From assembly GCA_028715215.1 (NCBI GenBank), contig JAQUSF010000020.1:1-39536 (forward strand): 39,536 nucleotides of DNA. Reading direction: 5' to 3'. Shown in pieces: positions 31,696 to 39,536 of this stretch (positions are counted from its first letter, which is position 1; each line of letters starts with the position of its first letter). A program made the translations under genes and the position numbers. The DNA comes from Candidatus Zixiibacteriota bacterium (GTDB lineage Bacteria > Zixibacteria > MSB-5A5 > GN15 > FEB-12). Below the pieces are notes generated by a model. The model was given only the letters and a program-made list of their open reading frames with translations. It was not told the DNA's origin and did no database searches.

Positions 31696-32268
31696 ATGTC
31701 GTTAAAAATTGACTTAAAAAAGATACTAAAAAAAGAATTCACAGAAAGCCCGCCCAAAATGGATATCGACCGGATGCGGGATGAATTTCTCACCTGGCTG
31801 GCACAATTAAAGTTACCGGCTGATGCCGACGTGTCCTCGTGGTTGGAATGTGTAAAAGTATTTCGTCCCGAACCGGGTGAAGGCAGCCTGGAATCCGGGC
31901 GCCGTATAAGAATCGCCCTGCGACTCTACACCCGCGAAAATCAATATCTTCTGTCAATCTCTGAAAGCCTTAATCCGGAAAACCGCGGAGTTTATACGAT
32001 GGCGGTTCATGTCAACTGGCAGGATAGAGAAAAGCACATGCAGGAGCTTGTCGAAAAATCCTATACCGGTAAATTCAATGATTCACTGAGGGCTAAACAT
32101 ACCCTGTGGGCGCAGACATTCAGGATGGAGGAGATACAGGATGCCTTTAACAGTTGTGCTATAGCCATGCTCGGTAATGAGCTGGTCGGCCGCAAAGATT
32201 CCCGCATCGACACCACTCCCCTTGGCAGAAGACCTTCGCCCAAAGTAACCTTCCCGGAACCCGAATAA
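31696..32268 (+). CDS. Conserved-looking protein of unknown function
   Basis: A 190-residue soluble protein without signal peptide or membrane segments. It has a charged N-terminal helix region (KIDLKKILKKEF), a beta-rich middle (RIRIALRLYTRENQYLLSIS, TMAVHVNWQ) and a helical C-terminal part, with a Pro-rich tail. No motif is recognised. ATG 31696 has GGTGG 7 bases upstream and is preferred to the in-frame codon at 31675. A strong terminator follows. Base composition resembles that of neighbours. Confidence 0.65.
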   Translation: MSLKIDLKKILKKEFTESPPKMDIDRMRDEFLTWLAQLKLPADADVSSWLECVKVFRPEPGEGSLESGRRIRIALRLYTRENQYLLSISESLNPENRGVYTMAVHVNWQDREKHMQELVEKSYTGKFNDSLRAKHTLWAQTFRMEEIQDAFNSCAIAMLGNELVGRKDSRIDTTPLGRRPSPKVTFPEPE

Positions 32269-32306
32269 AAAAGCCGAGCCGATAAAGCACCGGCTCAGCT
32301 TTTTCC
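32267..32306. terminator. Bidirectional rho-independent terminator
   Basis: AAAAGCCGAGCCG and CGGCTCAGCTTTTT form a stem with one mismatch/bulge around a loop near 32281-32290. T-runs on both strands serve the convergent genes ending at 32268 and 32325. Confidence 0.8.
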
Positions 32307-32324
32307 TTGTCATGTTAGCTTATC

Positions 32325-33992
32325 TTATTTTAAAAGAATCATTTTATGCGACCGGGTATATTCGGCTGTTTCCAGCTTATAGAAATAAACACCGCTGGAA
32401 ACCTCCCGACCGTTAGAGTCACGACCGTTCCACCGAACGACATACTCACCGGCCGGCTTGGTTTCATCAACCAGAGTCACAATCTTCCGACCGAGGGAGT
32501 TATATATTGACAGGTCGACATTAGTTCGCTGTCCGAGAGAATAATTAATAGTGGTCCAGGGGTTAAAAGGATTGGGATAATTAGGCGACAGGTTGAACCG
32601 ATAAGGCAGTCCATTCTGTTCGTCTTCGACCGAAACGGCAAAAGTCGGCACGGTACGGATCCTGATGGCGACATCGACGTTATAATCAGCGCCCATATTA
32701 TACCAGGTGGTGCCGTTGATACTCATATAGGTTTTTCCCGGCTCGGCCGGACCGGCGACATCCACCGCGACCGGGTAGCCGTAACTGTCATTGGTAAACC
32801 TGATGACCACAATTATTTCATTTTCGGCGGTAATCTTCGGCGGTGAGGCCAGCAGGACCGAATGGTAACCCGCTTCGGAGAAACTCAGGTCAAGGGTGTC
32901 AACCAGAAGACCGCTCAAGGTGGTACCGTTGAAGCTGTCGTAAATATAAATATCGACATCTGTAGTAATATCCGTGGTCCAGAACTCCACCCGGTTCAGA
33001 TAGACGTCTTCAGTCGGGGTAAAACCAGCCAGTCCCCATGAGGTCACACTGCCGGAACCGAACTCGCTGTTCCAGCCACCTTCATCATAATAATGAATTT
33101 CCTCGTTGGCGCTGTAGTCCTTCCAACCGCTGATGAAGGAAGACCATTGACCGATCCCGGCGGAGCCGTAAGCGATGGTGAAATAACCGTTATCCCCCCA
33201 GCCGGTTCCCCAGCTGTTTTTCACAATCCACCCCCCTGTTCCCCCGGCATGTACCAGGGTATTGTCCCAGCCTACAATAAGAACGGCATGATTGGTAGCT
33301 TCCGTCCCGGTATAATACAGCGTATAGGAACCGTCGTAACTGCTGTATTCACTGTCCCAGGCATCACCGTTACCGGCATAGATGGTAGTATAAACCGGTC
33401 CATTATTAAGAATGTAATTTTGAAGCACGGTGGTGGAAGGGATATTATCGGAACAGATTATATGCCAATCCAGAAGGGTTTTGATATAGGCACAACCGGT
33501 ATTGCAGGTCACGTTGGACGCGACATAACCATCACAGCTTTCCAGTACCGTTCCTTTCTGGGTTAACAGGTTGGCGACTTCGTAGAAATTACCGCCGTTA
33601 CAACTGGCGTCGCCGTAATTGCATTCCTTGACATTGTTTTCGGAAAAATCAAAGCTTTCCGAGGTATCAACCAGCACCCGGGATTCAAAATTGGCCACGG
33701 CAGTAAAAGCATAACAGGAACCGCAGGAACCCTGGTTCTTTATTGAAGTGACCTTACCTTCATCGCGCCAGTCGAACTGTTCCGGGGGCGCCATAACATT
33801 CAAACGGGGAGGCATTTTCTGAGCGTTAAGATGAGATAAATCCATCCGGGGCGGAATAAAACCACAGCCCGGGGGAAGATCATATTCCGCCGGGGGCTTA
33901 AGGGGTGCCATTTTTATATCCTGTGCATAAGACAGCCCGGCACAAATAATTAATATTAAGCCAGTAACACATCTCGATAAATATCTGTTCAT
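32325..33992 (-). CDS. Secreted papain-like (C1A) protease with C-terminal FlgD/type IX-like sorting domain
   Basis: A 555-residue exported cysteine protease. The signal peptide (about 1-23) is followed by a short Pro-rich propeptide; the mature domain starts near FDWRDEGKVTSIKNQG. Catalytic residues are Gln87 (oxyanion), Cys93 (SCGSCYAF), His235 (TNHAVLIVGW) and Asn259 (VKNSWGTGWG). A lectin-like beta domain covers about 300-450. The C-terminus (about 468-555) matches FlgD-Ig/type IX sorting modules: LSPNYPNPFNPWTTINYSL, DLSIYNSLGRKIVTL, YVVRWNGRDSNGREVSSGVYFYKL. This suggests export by a type IX-like system or surface anchoring. Unlike the subtilases it lacks dockerin repeats. It likely acts on extracellular protein. 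Confidence 0.92.
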   Translation of the reverse strand: MNRYLSRCVTGLILIICAGLSYAQDIKMAPLKPPAEYDLPPGCGFIPPRMDLSHLNAQKMPPRLNVMAPPEQFDWRDEGKVTSIKNQGSCGSCYAFTAVANFESRVLVDTSESFDFSENNVKECNYGDASCNGGNFYEVANLLTQKGTVLESCDGYVASNVTCNTGCAYIKTLLDWHIICSDNIPSTTVLQNYILNNGPVYTTIYAGNGDAWDSEYSSYDGSYTLYYTGTEATNHAVLIVGWDNTLVHAGGTGGWIVKNSWGTGWGDNGYFTIAYGSAGIGQWSSFISGWKDYSANEEIHYYDEGGWNSEFGSGSVTSWGLAGFTPTEDVYLNRVEFWTTDITTDVDIYIYDSFNGTTLSGLLVDTLDLSFSEAGYHSVLLASPPKITAENEIIVVIRFTNDSYGYPVAVDVAGPAEPGKTYMSINGTTWYNMGADYNVDVAIRIRTVPTFAVSVEDEQNGLPYRFNLSPNYPNPFNPWTTINYSLGQRTNVDLSIYNSLGRKIVTLVDETKPAGEYVVRWNGRDSNGREVSSGVYFYKLETAEYTRSHKMILLK

Positions 33993-34264
33993 AATAGTCC
34001 TTCCTGTAGCGAAAATTAAAGAAAACTACCCAATTAACGGTAATATCGACCAGGGCGGGACATCCCTGAAGAAAAAGCTGTTATGACCTAATAAATTGTT
34101 TAATTATAGAACTACCGGCCTCGAATGTTCACTTGGCCTGGAAGGTGAAATTATATATATATCAACCATCAGGAAATTTAATTCCAAAAGGAACCGTAAA
34201 AATCAAATTGATGTTATTAATAAATAAGCCGCGACATCCTTATTGTGAAGAGAGAATATAAATT

Positions 34265-35269
34265 ATGCATATTAAAGGTTATGCCGTCAGACAGGCAAAG
34301 CTGTCCCTTGAGAAGTTTGAATATAAGGCGGAAGAGCTGGGAGCGTGGGATGTAGAAATCGCCATTACCCACTGTGGAATCTGTCACAGTGATATACACC
34401 TTATAGATGACGACTGGCACATAAGCCAGTATCCGCTCTTGCCGGGTCATGAAATTATCGGTCAAATCGTGGCTGCCGGGGCAAGGGTTAACCACCTTCA
34501 TATCGGTCAGCGGGTAGGGGTCGGCTGGCAGCGAAGCGCCTGTTTAAAATGCGAGCAATGTCTTGCCGGCGACGACAATCTCTGTGAAGAGAGTCACGCC
34601 ACCTGTGTCGGTCATTACGGCGGTTTTGCCGAAAGCATAAGAACCGACAGCCGTTTTGTTTTTGCCATTCCGGACCGTCTGTCCTCTGAAAACGCCGCTC
34701 CTTTGCTCTGCGCCGGGATAACGGTTTATTCACCTTTAAAACATTTCCACGTCCGGCCCTCGATGAAAGCAGGTGTTATCGGTATCGGCGGGTTGGGTCA
34801 TCTGGCGCTTCAATTTACCCGTGCTTTCGGATGCGAAGTTACCGCTTTCTCCACCAGTCCCGATAAGGAAGCCGAAGCTAAAAGTTTCGGAGCGCATCAT
34901 TTCATAAACAGCCGGGACCCTTCACAAATGCAAACAGCGGCAGGAAAATTGGACTTCATTCTATCCACCGTTTTTGCCGACCTTGACTGGACCGGGTATA
35001 TGAACCTTCTGAAACCCCGGGGCAATCTCTGTTTTGTCGGGGCCGCGGCCAGCCCGGTTCAAATCCCGGTTTTCTCCCTGATAACAGGCCAGAAAAGCAT
35101 CAGCGGCAGTCCCATCGGCAGCCGCTCGGCTATGAACGAGATGCTGGAATTTGCCGCCCGGCATAATATTAAAGCTAAAACGGAAGTTCTGCCGATGACC
35201 GAGGTTAACCGGGCTATACAAAAGGTAAGGGATAACAAGGCGCGTTACCGCATGGTTCTGGTCAACTGA
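34265..35269 (+). CDS. Zinc-dependent alcohol dehydrogenase (medium-chain, cinnamyl-type)
   Basis: A 334-residue medium-chain dehydrogenase. Catalytic zinc ligands are Cys37 (THCGICHSDIH) and His62 (PGHEIIG), with Cys153-region CAGIT as the third. The structural zinc is held by four cysteines at about 93, 96, 99 and 107 (CLKCEQC...C). The Rossmann motif is GIGGLGHLALQF. These features fit the NADP-dependent YahK/cinnamyl alcohol dehydrogenase group, which interconverts aldehydes and alcohols; coenzyme and substrate are not certain from sequence. It is transcribed alone; its 3' end overlaps the convergent sirtuin gene by 8 bases, tail to tail. Confidence 0.92.
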   Translation: MHIKGYAVRQAKLSLEKFEYKAEELGAWDVEIAITHCGICHSDIHLIDDDWHISQYPLLPGHEIIGQIVAAGARVNHLHIGQRVGVGWQRSACLKCEQCLAGDDNLCEESHATCVGHYGGFAESIRTDSRFVFAIPDRLSSENAAPLLCAGITVYSPLKHFHVRPSMKAGVIGIGGLGHLALQFTRAFGCEVTAFSTSPDKEAEAKSFGAHHFINSRDPSQMQTAAGKLDFILSTVFADLDWTGYMNLLKPRGNLCFVGAAASPVQIPVFSLITGQKSISGSPIGSRSAMNEMLEFAARHNIKAKTEVLPMTEVNRAIQKVRDNKARYRMVLVN

Positions 35270-36011
35270 GTCCCAGTTCTTTTAAAAGTGCTGTCATGGT
35301 CTCCGTCGCTTTAGCTTCGAGAAAGATATCGGTTATCTGGTGCGTATAATTCGACGGCTTTATATTCATTTCGATGATTATGGCACCGTTCTGTTTGGCC
35401 ATAGGGGGAATAAAAGAAGCCGGCATGACTTCGCCGGTGGTACCGATTAAAATAAAGACGTCGGATGCCCGGGTCTCCCGGACCGCCCGGCTGTGAGCCA
35501 GTTCGGGAATGGGTTCGCCGAAAAAGACAAAATCCGGTTTCAGTAAGCCGCCGCAGAAACGACAGGTTGGCGGTAAATGGTCCAGGCTGATTTGTGAAAC
35601 ATGGTTACGGCTGTGACAGGTAACACAGATTAAATATCTCGAGTTGCCGTGATATTCAAAGACCTCCTTACTGCCGGCTTCCTGGTGGAGATTATCAATA
35701 TTCTGGGTGATGACAGTCTGCAGTAAACCCTTCTGTTCCATTATGGCCAGTCCCCGGTGCGCGGCGTTGGGCCTGGCCCGGTCAAAAAAATCATAAAAGA
35801 TTTCCTTAATCACTTCCCAGGCTTGTTGCGGATGATTGTAAAAATAATTTATATCCAAACAGGCGGGGTCGTATTTATTCCACAGGCCGCCTTCACCGCG
35901 AAAAGGCGGGATGCCGCTCTCCACCGAAATACCCGCACCGGTGAAACCGGTAATCCGCCGGGCTTTTTTTACGATAGCCGCAGCCTCTTTGTAAATATCA
36001 ACCATTGTCAC
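35262..36011 (-). CDS. cobB: NAD-dependent protein deacylase, sirtuin (Sir2/CobB family)
   Basis: A 249-residue class III deacylase. NAD-binding GFTGAGISVESGIPPFRGEGGLW, TQNIDNLHQEAGS, the catalytic His of FEYHGN and the zinc cysteines of CVTCHS and CRFCGG are all present. It removes acyl groups from lysine using NAD+, forming O-acyl-ADP-ribose. It follows the NifS-SelD fusion gene with a GTGA overlap: GTG at 36011 overlaps the preceding stop, and an in-frame ATG lies at 36005. Either start is plausible. The link to selenium metabolism is by operon position only. Confidence 0.9.
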   Translation of the reverse strand: MTMVDIYKEAAAIVKKARRITGFTGAGISVESGIPPFRGEGGLWNKYDPACLDINYFYNHPQQAWEVIKEIFYDFFDRARPNAAHRGLAIMEQKGLLQTVITQNIDNLHQEAGSKEVFEYHGNSRYLICVTCHSRNHVSQISLDHLPPTCRFCGGLLKPDFVFFGEPIPELAHSRAVRETRASDVFILIGTTGEVMPASFIPPMAKQNGAIIIEMNIKPSNYTHQITDIFLEAKATETMTALLKELGLS

Positions 36012-38209
36012 CGTGCCACTTTTATCCTGATACTGCTTTTGGGCTGTACCTTACCGATTATAGCCGCCATGACTCCTTTTTCCCCGAGCCGGTCCCGTAA
36101 CCGCGACACCTTGTCTTCGGCAACGGCTATTAACAGACCGCCCGAGGTCTGGGCATCGTTTAAAAGCAACTGCCGGACGGTTGAGAGACTTTCATCATAA
36201 GCGACCTGTGACCGGGTATGATTGAAATTATCATGTGTCCCACCGGGAATTATGCCGGCGGTGGCCAGGTCCAGCACTCGCGGCAGGAAGGGGATTTCAT
36301 CAAAGTAAATAACCGCCGATGTATCCGCCCCGGACATCATTTCAAGTAAATGCCCCAGAAGCCCGAATCCGGTGACATCGGTTGCGGCTCTGATACCGAT
36401 TTCCTGCATGGCTTCACAGGCTGAACGATTTAAACCGGCCATGGTTTCAAAAAGAAGATGCGCTTCCTTATCATCGAGAAGCCCCTGTTTCAAAGCCGTG
36501 GACATTATCCCGGTTCCAAGCGGTTTGGTGAGAATAAGAACATTGCCGCTTACGGCAGCGTTGTTGGTGATTACTTTTTGCGGGTCGATAATACCGGTCA
36601 CGGCCAAGCCGTATTTCGGCTCGGAGTCGTCAACCGTGTGCCCGCCGATTATGGCAATCCCCGCTTCCCGGACTTTATCCTGAGCACCTTTTAAAATCCG
36701 TTCCAGGACCTCGACCGGCAAGCGGTTACTGGGAAATCCGACGATATTCAACGCAAACAGGGGTTGCCCGCCCATAGCATAAATATCACTCAGGGAATTA
36801 GCCGCCGCCACGGCCCCGAACTGGTAAGGGTCATCAACTATCGGCGTAAAGAAATCCACCGTCTGAACAATAGCCGTATGGTCGTCGAGACGGTACACGG
36901 CGGCATCATCGGAAGTCGCGGTCCCGACCAGGATGGCGGCATCTTCGGGAACCGGCAGCTTTTTGAGAATGGTTTCCAGAAGCTGCGGGCGCAGCTTACA
37001 GGCGCAACCCAACCCGTGGGTGAAGTGGGTCAATTTGATTTCAGAATCATCTCCTGACGGAATGGCGGGGGCACCGGACGGCTGTAACCTGTCGACGACT
37101 CGAAAAACTTCTTCCAGAGCGCGGTCGATTTCATCAGGGGTGGTGAACCGTCCGACGGAAAAGCGAATTGTCCCCATAGCATATTCCACAGGAACTTTCA
37201 TGGCTTTCAGCACTGGTGAAATATCAACCCGGTCGCTGTGGCAGGCGGCTCCAGCCGAGGCCGCAACTTCCATAAGTTCGGCAATTATTGTATTTGCCTC
37301 AAGCCCCTTGAAGCTGACACTGCAGGTGTTGGGCAACCTTTTTTCCGGATGACCATTGATGCGCAGGGACGGAAAATGAGCCTTGAGCCCGCTTTCAAGG
37401 CGGTCCCTCATTTTTTGCAGGTGTTCCCGGGTGGCGGTCAAATCATCGCCAATCAAGGCGCAAGCCTCACCCAGACCGACAATTTCAATTACATTTTCCG
37501 TTCCGGCCCGATGGTTTCGTTCGTGGTCGGCGCCGTGAATCTGTTTTTCCAAAGTTACCCCGGCACGGACATAAAGAACTCCGATACCCTTTGGGGCGTA
37601 GAGCTTATGTCCGGCGATGGAGAGCAGGTCAACGCCAAGGTTATCTACCCGCACCGGTATTTTCCCCAAAGACTGGGCGCAATCGGTATGCATAAGGATA
37701 CCATGACGGTGCGCCAGTTCGGCGATTTCGGCAATCGGTTCAATCGTGCCGACCTCGTTGTTGGCGTGCATAATGGTAACCAATATGGTCTGCGGAGTAA
37801 TAGCCGCCTCGACCGCTTCGGGATTGACCAGCCCATACTCGTCAACCGGCAGGCAGGTAATCTTAAAACCATCTTCCTCGAGATACCGACAAACCTCCGA
37901 AACCGCCGGATGTTCCACGGTTGAAGTTATAATATGGTTGCCTTTGCTACGGTAGGCGCGGGCAACACCCTTGATGGCATAGTTGTTTGCTTCCGACCCG
38001 CCGCTGGTGAAAATTATTTCATCGACCTGGCAATGTATCAGTTCGGCGACCTGGCGGCGGGCTTTATCCACCGCCTGGCGTGCTTTTACGCCAAAGACAT
38101 GACTGCTCGAAGGATTGCCGAAATGCTCCTTGATATAAGGCAACATGGCTTCGCCGACACGGGGGTCGATCGGAGTTGTGGCATTATAGTCCAGATATAC
38201 CGGGGGCAT
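36008..38209 (-). CDS. Cysteine desulfurase (NifS-like) fused to selenide, water dikinase (SelD)
   Basis: A 733-residue bifunctional enzyme. Residues 1-380 form a class V aminotransferase-type cysteine desulfurase: PLP lysine Lys202 (SIAGHKLYAPKG), the catalytic cysteine Cys323 (GAACHS), and early YLDYNATTP. Residues about 390-733 form SelD: catalytic Cys402 and Lys405 in HGLGCACK, matching Cys17 and Lys20 of E. coli SelD, with glycine-rich ATP-binding loops (ATDVTGFGLLGHLLEM, QTSGGLLIAV). The desulfurase half would release selenium from selenocysteine or mobilise it, and SelD would make selenophosphate. Catalytic Cys402 is encoded as cysteine, not Sec. No selA, selB or tRNA-Sec is seen in the window. 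The sirtuin gene overlaps downstream. Confidence 0.93.
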   Translation of the reverse strand: MPPVYLDYNATTPIDPRVGEAMLPYIKEHFGNPSSSHVFGVKARQAVDKARRQVAELIHCQVDEIIFTSGGSEANNYAIKGVARAYRSKGNHIITSTVEHPAVSEVCRYLEEDGFKITCLPVDEYGLVNPEAVEAAITPQTILVTIMHANNEVGTIEPIAEIAELAHRHGILMHTDCAQSLGKIPVRVDNLGVDLLSIAGHKLYAPKGIGVLYVRAGVTLEKQIHGADHERNHRAGTENVIEIVGLGEACALIGDDLTATREHLQKMRDRLESGLKAHFPSLRINGHPEKRLPNTCSVSFKGLEANTIIAELMEVAASAGAACHSDRVDISPVLKAMKVPVEYAMGTIRFSVGRFTTPDEIDRALEEVFRVVDRLQPSGAPAIPSGDDSEIKLTHFTHGLGCACKLRPQLLETILKKLPVPEDAAILVGTATSDDAAVYRLDDHTAIVQTVDFFTPIVDDPYQFGAVAAANSLSDIYAMGGQPLFALNIVGFPSNRLPVEVLERILKGAQDKVREAGIAIIGGHTVDDSEPKYGLAVTGIIDPQKVITNNAAVSGNVLILTKPLGTGIMSTALKQGLLDDKEAHLLFETMAGLNRSACEAMQEIGIRAATDVTGFGLLGHLLEMMSGADTSAVIYFDEIPFLPRVLDLATAGIIPGGTHDNFNHTRSQVAYDESLSTVRQLLLNDAQTSGGLLIAVAEDKVSRLRDRLGEKGVMAAIIGKVQPKSSIRIKVAR

Positions 38210-38297
38210 CTTCTGACTCCTGGAAATTGATTCTTTTAATTCGTTTATTCAGCTTTAAATATGCACGCATTTCAAATACCACCAATCGGATATATTA

Positions 38298-38879
38298 TCA
38301 TACCACATCACAGGCGGTTTTACAAATAGCCATCATCTTGCTTTTGAATTTTACGCGAAGTTCCCGGTTGGCGGAATTTAGAAGCTCCCGGGTGTAATTA
38401 TCGAATTCGGTCAATAACTGTTCATGAAAAAATGTGCGATTGACCACCAGTCCCCGGCGGTCGGATGCATATGCCACCATCGGCTCCAGGTCGCTTACCA
38501 GGACCCGGGAACTGCCGCGAACCTCGGCCTGGTGCAATATCCCGCATCGAATCTGGCGATAAAACAATTCCGCCTGCCGTTTGTCAAAATATTTTTTGAA
38601 GCCGGTTTCGGTAAGAAAACTGATAAAAAAAAGTTTCGATTTACCGGTCGGCGTCCGATTCACACCCTCGCGAAACTGCTGAAGCATTTCAATAAGCAGG
38701 CAGTCCAGAGCCAGCACGGCAAATCCGGCATAGGGATATTTTTCAATATGTTCGAGAGGATTCAAAAATCTTTCCCGGATACGGTCTTTGAAAATTTCAA
38801 CCGCCAGCTGCCAGTCCTCCTCACTCTGGAAAGTGATTTTTTTCCAGTCGCCGGCGATATAGCGGGGTGAAATATGCAT
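38298..38879 (-). CDS. HEPN-like protein of unknown function
   Basis: A 193-residue mainly helical protein. The first half has RIRERFLNPLEHIEKYPYAGFAVLALDCLLIEMLQQFREGV, and the middle contains Arg111-x4-His116 in QIRCGILHQAE, matching the Rx4-6H motif of HEPN-domain ribonucleases and nucleotide-binding proteins. Other key HEPN features (an all-alpha fold, polar residues on the preceding helix) are compatible but not proven by eye. No toxin-antitoxin partner or ATPase is adjacent; neighbours are a DUF192 protein and the NifS-SelD fusion. ATG 38879 lies 26 bases after the DUF192 stop. Confidence 0.6.
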   Translation of the reverse strand: MHISPRYIAGDWKKITFQSEEDWQLAVEIFKDRIRERFLNPLEHIEKYPYAGFAVLALDCLLIEMLQQFREGVNRTPTGKSKLFFISFLTETGFKKYFDKRQAELFYRQIRCGILHQAEVRGSSRVLVSDLEPMVAYASDRRGLVVNRTFFHEQLLTEFDNYTRELLNSANRELRVKFKSKMMAICKTACDVV

Positions 38880-38905
38880 TTTTAGCCTGTCCTTTAACGG
38901 TTACT

Positions 38906-39526
38906 TTATTGAAATCTCTGCCAGATTATACGGTCGCCGGAGTTGATCTGGAACTTATCCGTAAAACCGGCGTTTACCTCTATTACATATAAAGCCGGTT
39001 GGCTGGAAAAATATGATATTTCGGACTGAGGAGTGGTATTTTTCCGGATGGTGACAATTTCATTTTCTCTGTTGACAAATATCATATCCAGCGGGATAAG
39101 AGTGTTACGCATCCAGAAGGACCGGATTTCCTGTACGGGGAAAATAAAAAACATCCCCTGATGTTCCTTCATTTTTTCACGGAACATCATGCCAATCTGC
39201 CTCTTAACATCATCATCGGCTACTTCAATCTCAATCGTCACCAGGGTATCTCCCCCGGCGGTAAGAAAAGTTAGTTCGCCCTGCCTTTTAAAATCCAGCC
39301 CTAATCTCCGGGCAATATCCTTTTCATATTCAGCCCCCGGGGAAGCATTCCTGTCCGGATAAAACATAACTACCAGCAGAATTATAAGCAGAACCACCAG
39401 CGCTATTGAAGAATAAGTATAGATAATTCTATTTTGAACATAAGCTTTTCCGGGGCGGTCAGTCTTTTTGAACGTTTTTTTTCCCCTGGCCATAAGTTTA
39501 TGAACCGGCTTGCTGTTGTTTATCAT
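38906..39526 (-). CDS. DUF192 family protein, membrane-anchored
   Basis: A 206-residue protein with one N-terminal transmembrane anchor at about 36-56 (IIYTYSSIALVVLLIILLVVMFY) and an extracytoplasmic DUF192 domain. Signature residues are RQIGMMFREKM, GMFFIFP, SFWMRNTLIPLDMIFV and ALYVIEVNAGF. The family function is unknown. The proposed start ATG 39526 is just 10 bases from the window edge, so upstream signals cannot be judged; an internal ATG at 39493 (MARGKKTF) is an alternative. It heads the run with the HEPN-like gene. Confidence 0.85.
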   Translation of the reverse strand: MINNSKPVHKLMARGKKTFKKTDRPGKAYVQNRIIYTYSSIALVVLLIILLVVMFYPDRNASPGAEYEKDIARRLGLDFKRQGELTFLTAGGDTLVTIEIEVADDDVKRQIGMMFREKMKEHQGMFFIFPVQEIRSFWMRNTLIPLDMIFVNRENEIVTIRKNTTPQSEISYFSSQPALYVIEVNAGFTDKFQINSGDRIIWQRFQ

Positions 39527-39536
39527 CTTTACCGAA

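Noticed and set aside
36008-38209. In-frame selenocysteine (UGA) in SelD
   Set aside because: The catalytic position is a cysteine codon (Cys402), and the open frame has no internal TGA.

Overview
The window looks like chromosomal DNA from an uncultivated bacterium related to the FCB group, possibly a Zixibacteria-like lineage. This rests on three things: several secreted proteins with dockerin-like repeats of the PDISDITRLIDFLYISH type, a C-terminal FlgD/type IX-like sorting module (YPNPFNP...SGVYFYKL), and subtilases whose prodomain resembles Bacteroidetes-type S8 peptidases. The taxonomic placement is inference. Most genes look like host housekeeping or envelope genes. The clearest accessory region runs from about 20.3 to 23.0 kb.

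Layout. At 1-3.66 kb a minus-strand type IV pilus assembly operon runs pilM-pilN-pilO-AMIN/PilP-like gene; the last gene leaves the window at its left edge. A GspH/FimT-type pseudopilin follows at 3.94-4.45 kb. At 4.77-11.8 kb four plus-strand exported proteins carry dockerin-like repeats: two tandemly duplicated subtilases with PKD domains and two smaller proteins. At 11.8-14.9 kb a tightly coupled minus-strand operon encodes a signal-peptidase-I-like membrane protein lacking its catalytic residues, a HAD phosphatase, an O6-alkylguanine-DNA alkyltransferase and an M29 aminopeptidase. At 15.2-17.1 kb there is a CtpA-type S41 protease, converging with rlmN, an exported winged-helix-like protein and a lipoprotein (17.2-20.1 kb).

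At 20.3-23.0 kb two tRNA genes (Pro-TGG, Arg-TCT) border an AT-rich SRA-like/HNH nuclease gene, a small membrane protein and many palindromic repeats, including a 204-bp tandem array. At 23.1-28.8 kb lie a formyltransferase-fold protein, an AlkD-type DNA glycosylase, and a three-gene overlapping operon (RLAN domain, RimK-like ATP-grasp, GNAT fused to a C39-like peptidase), followed by a CPBP protease and a GYD-domain protein. At 29.1-32.3 kb are a DUF2179-type membrane protein, an rsmE-EamA transporter pair in which EamA appears to start at AUU, and an unknown protein. At 32.3-39.5 kb are a papain-family secreted protease with a sorting domain, a zinc alcohol dehydrogenase, a sirtuin, a cysteine desulfurase-SelD fusion, a HEPN-like protein and a DUF192 protein.

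How the genes work together. The pil genes would form the inner-membrane alignment subcomplex of a type IV pilus or related system. The dockerin-bearing and sorting-domain proteases look like an exported proteolytic arsenal. The RLAN/ATP-grasp/GNAT-C39 operon is the best candidate for a poorly characterised system, probably peptide ligation, acetylation and proteolysis. The NifS-SelD fusion would couple selenium release from selenocysteine, or sulfur-type chemistry, directly to selenophosphate synthesis.
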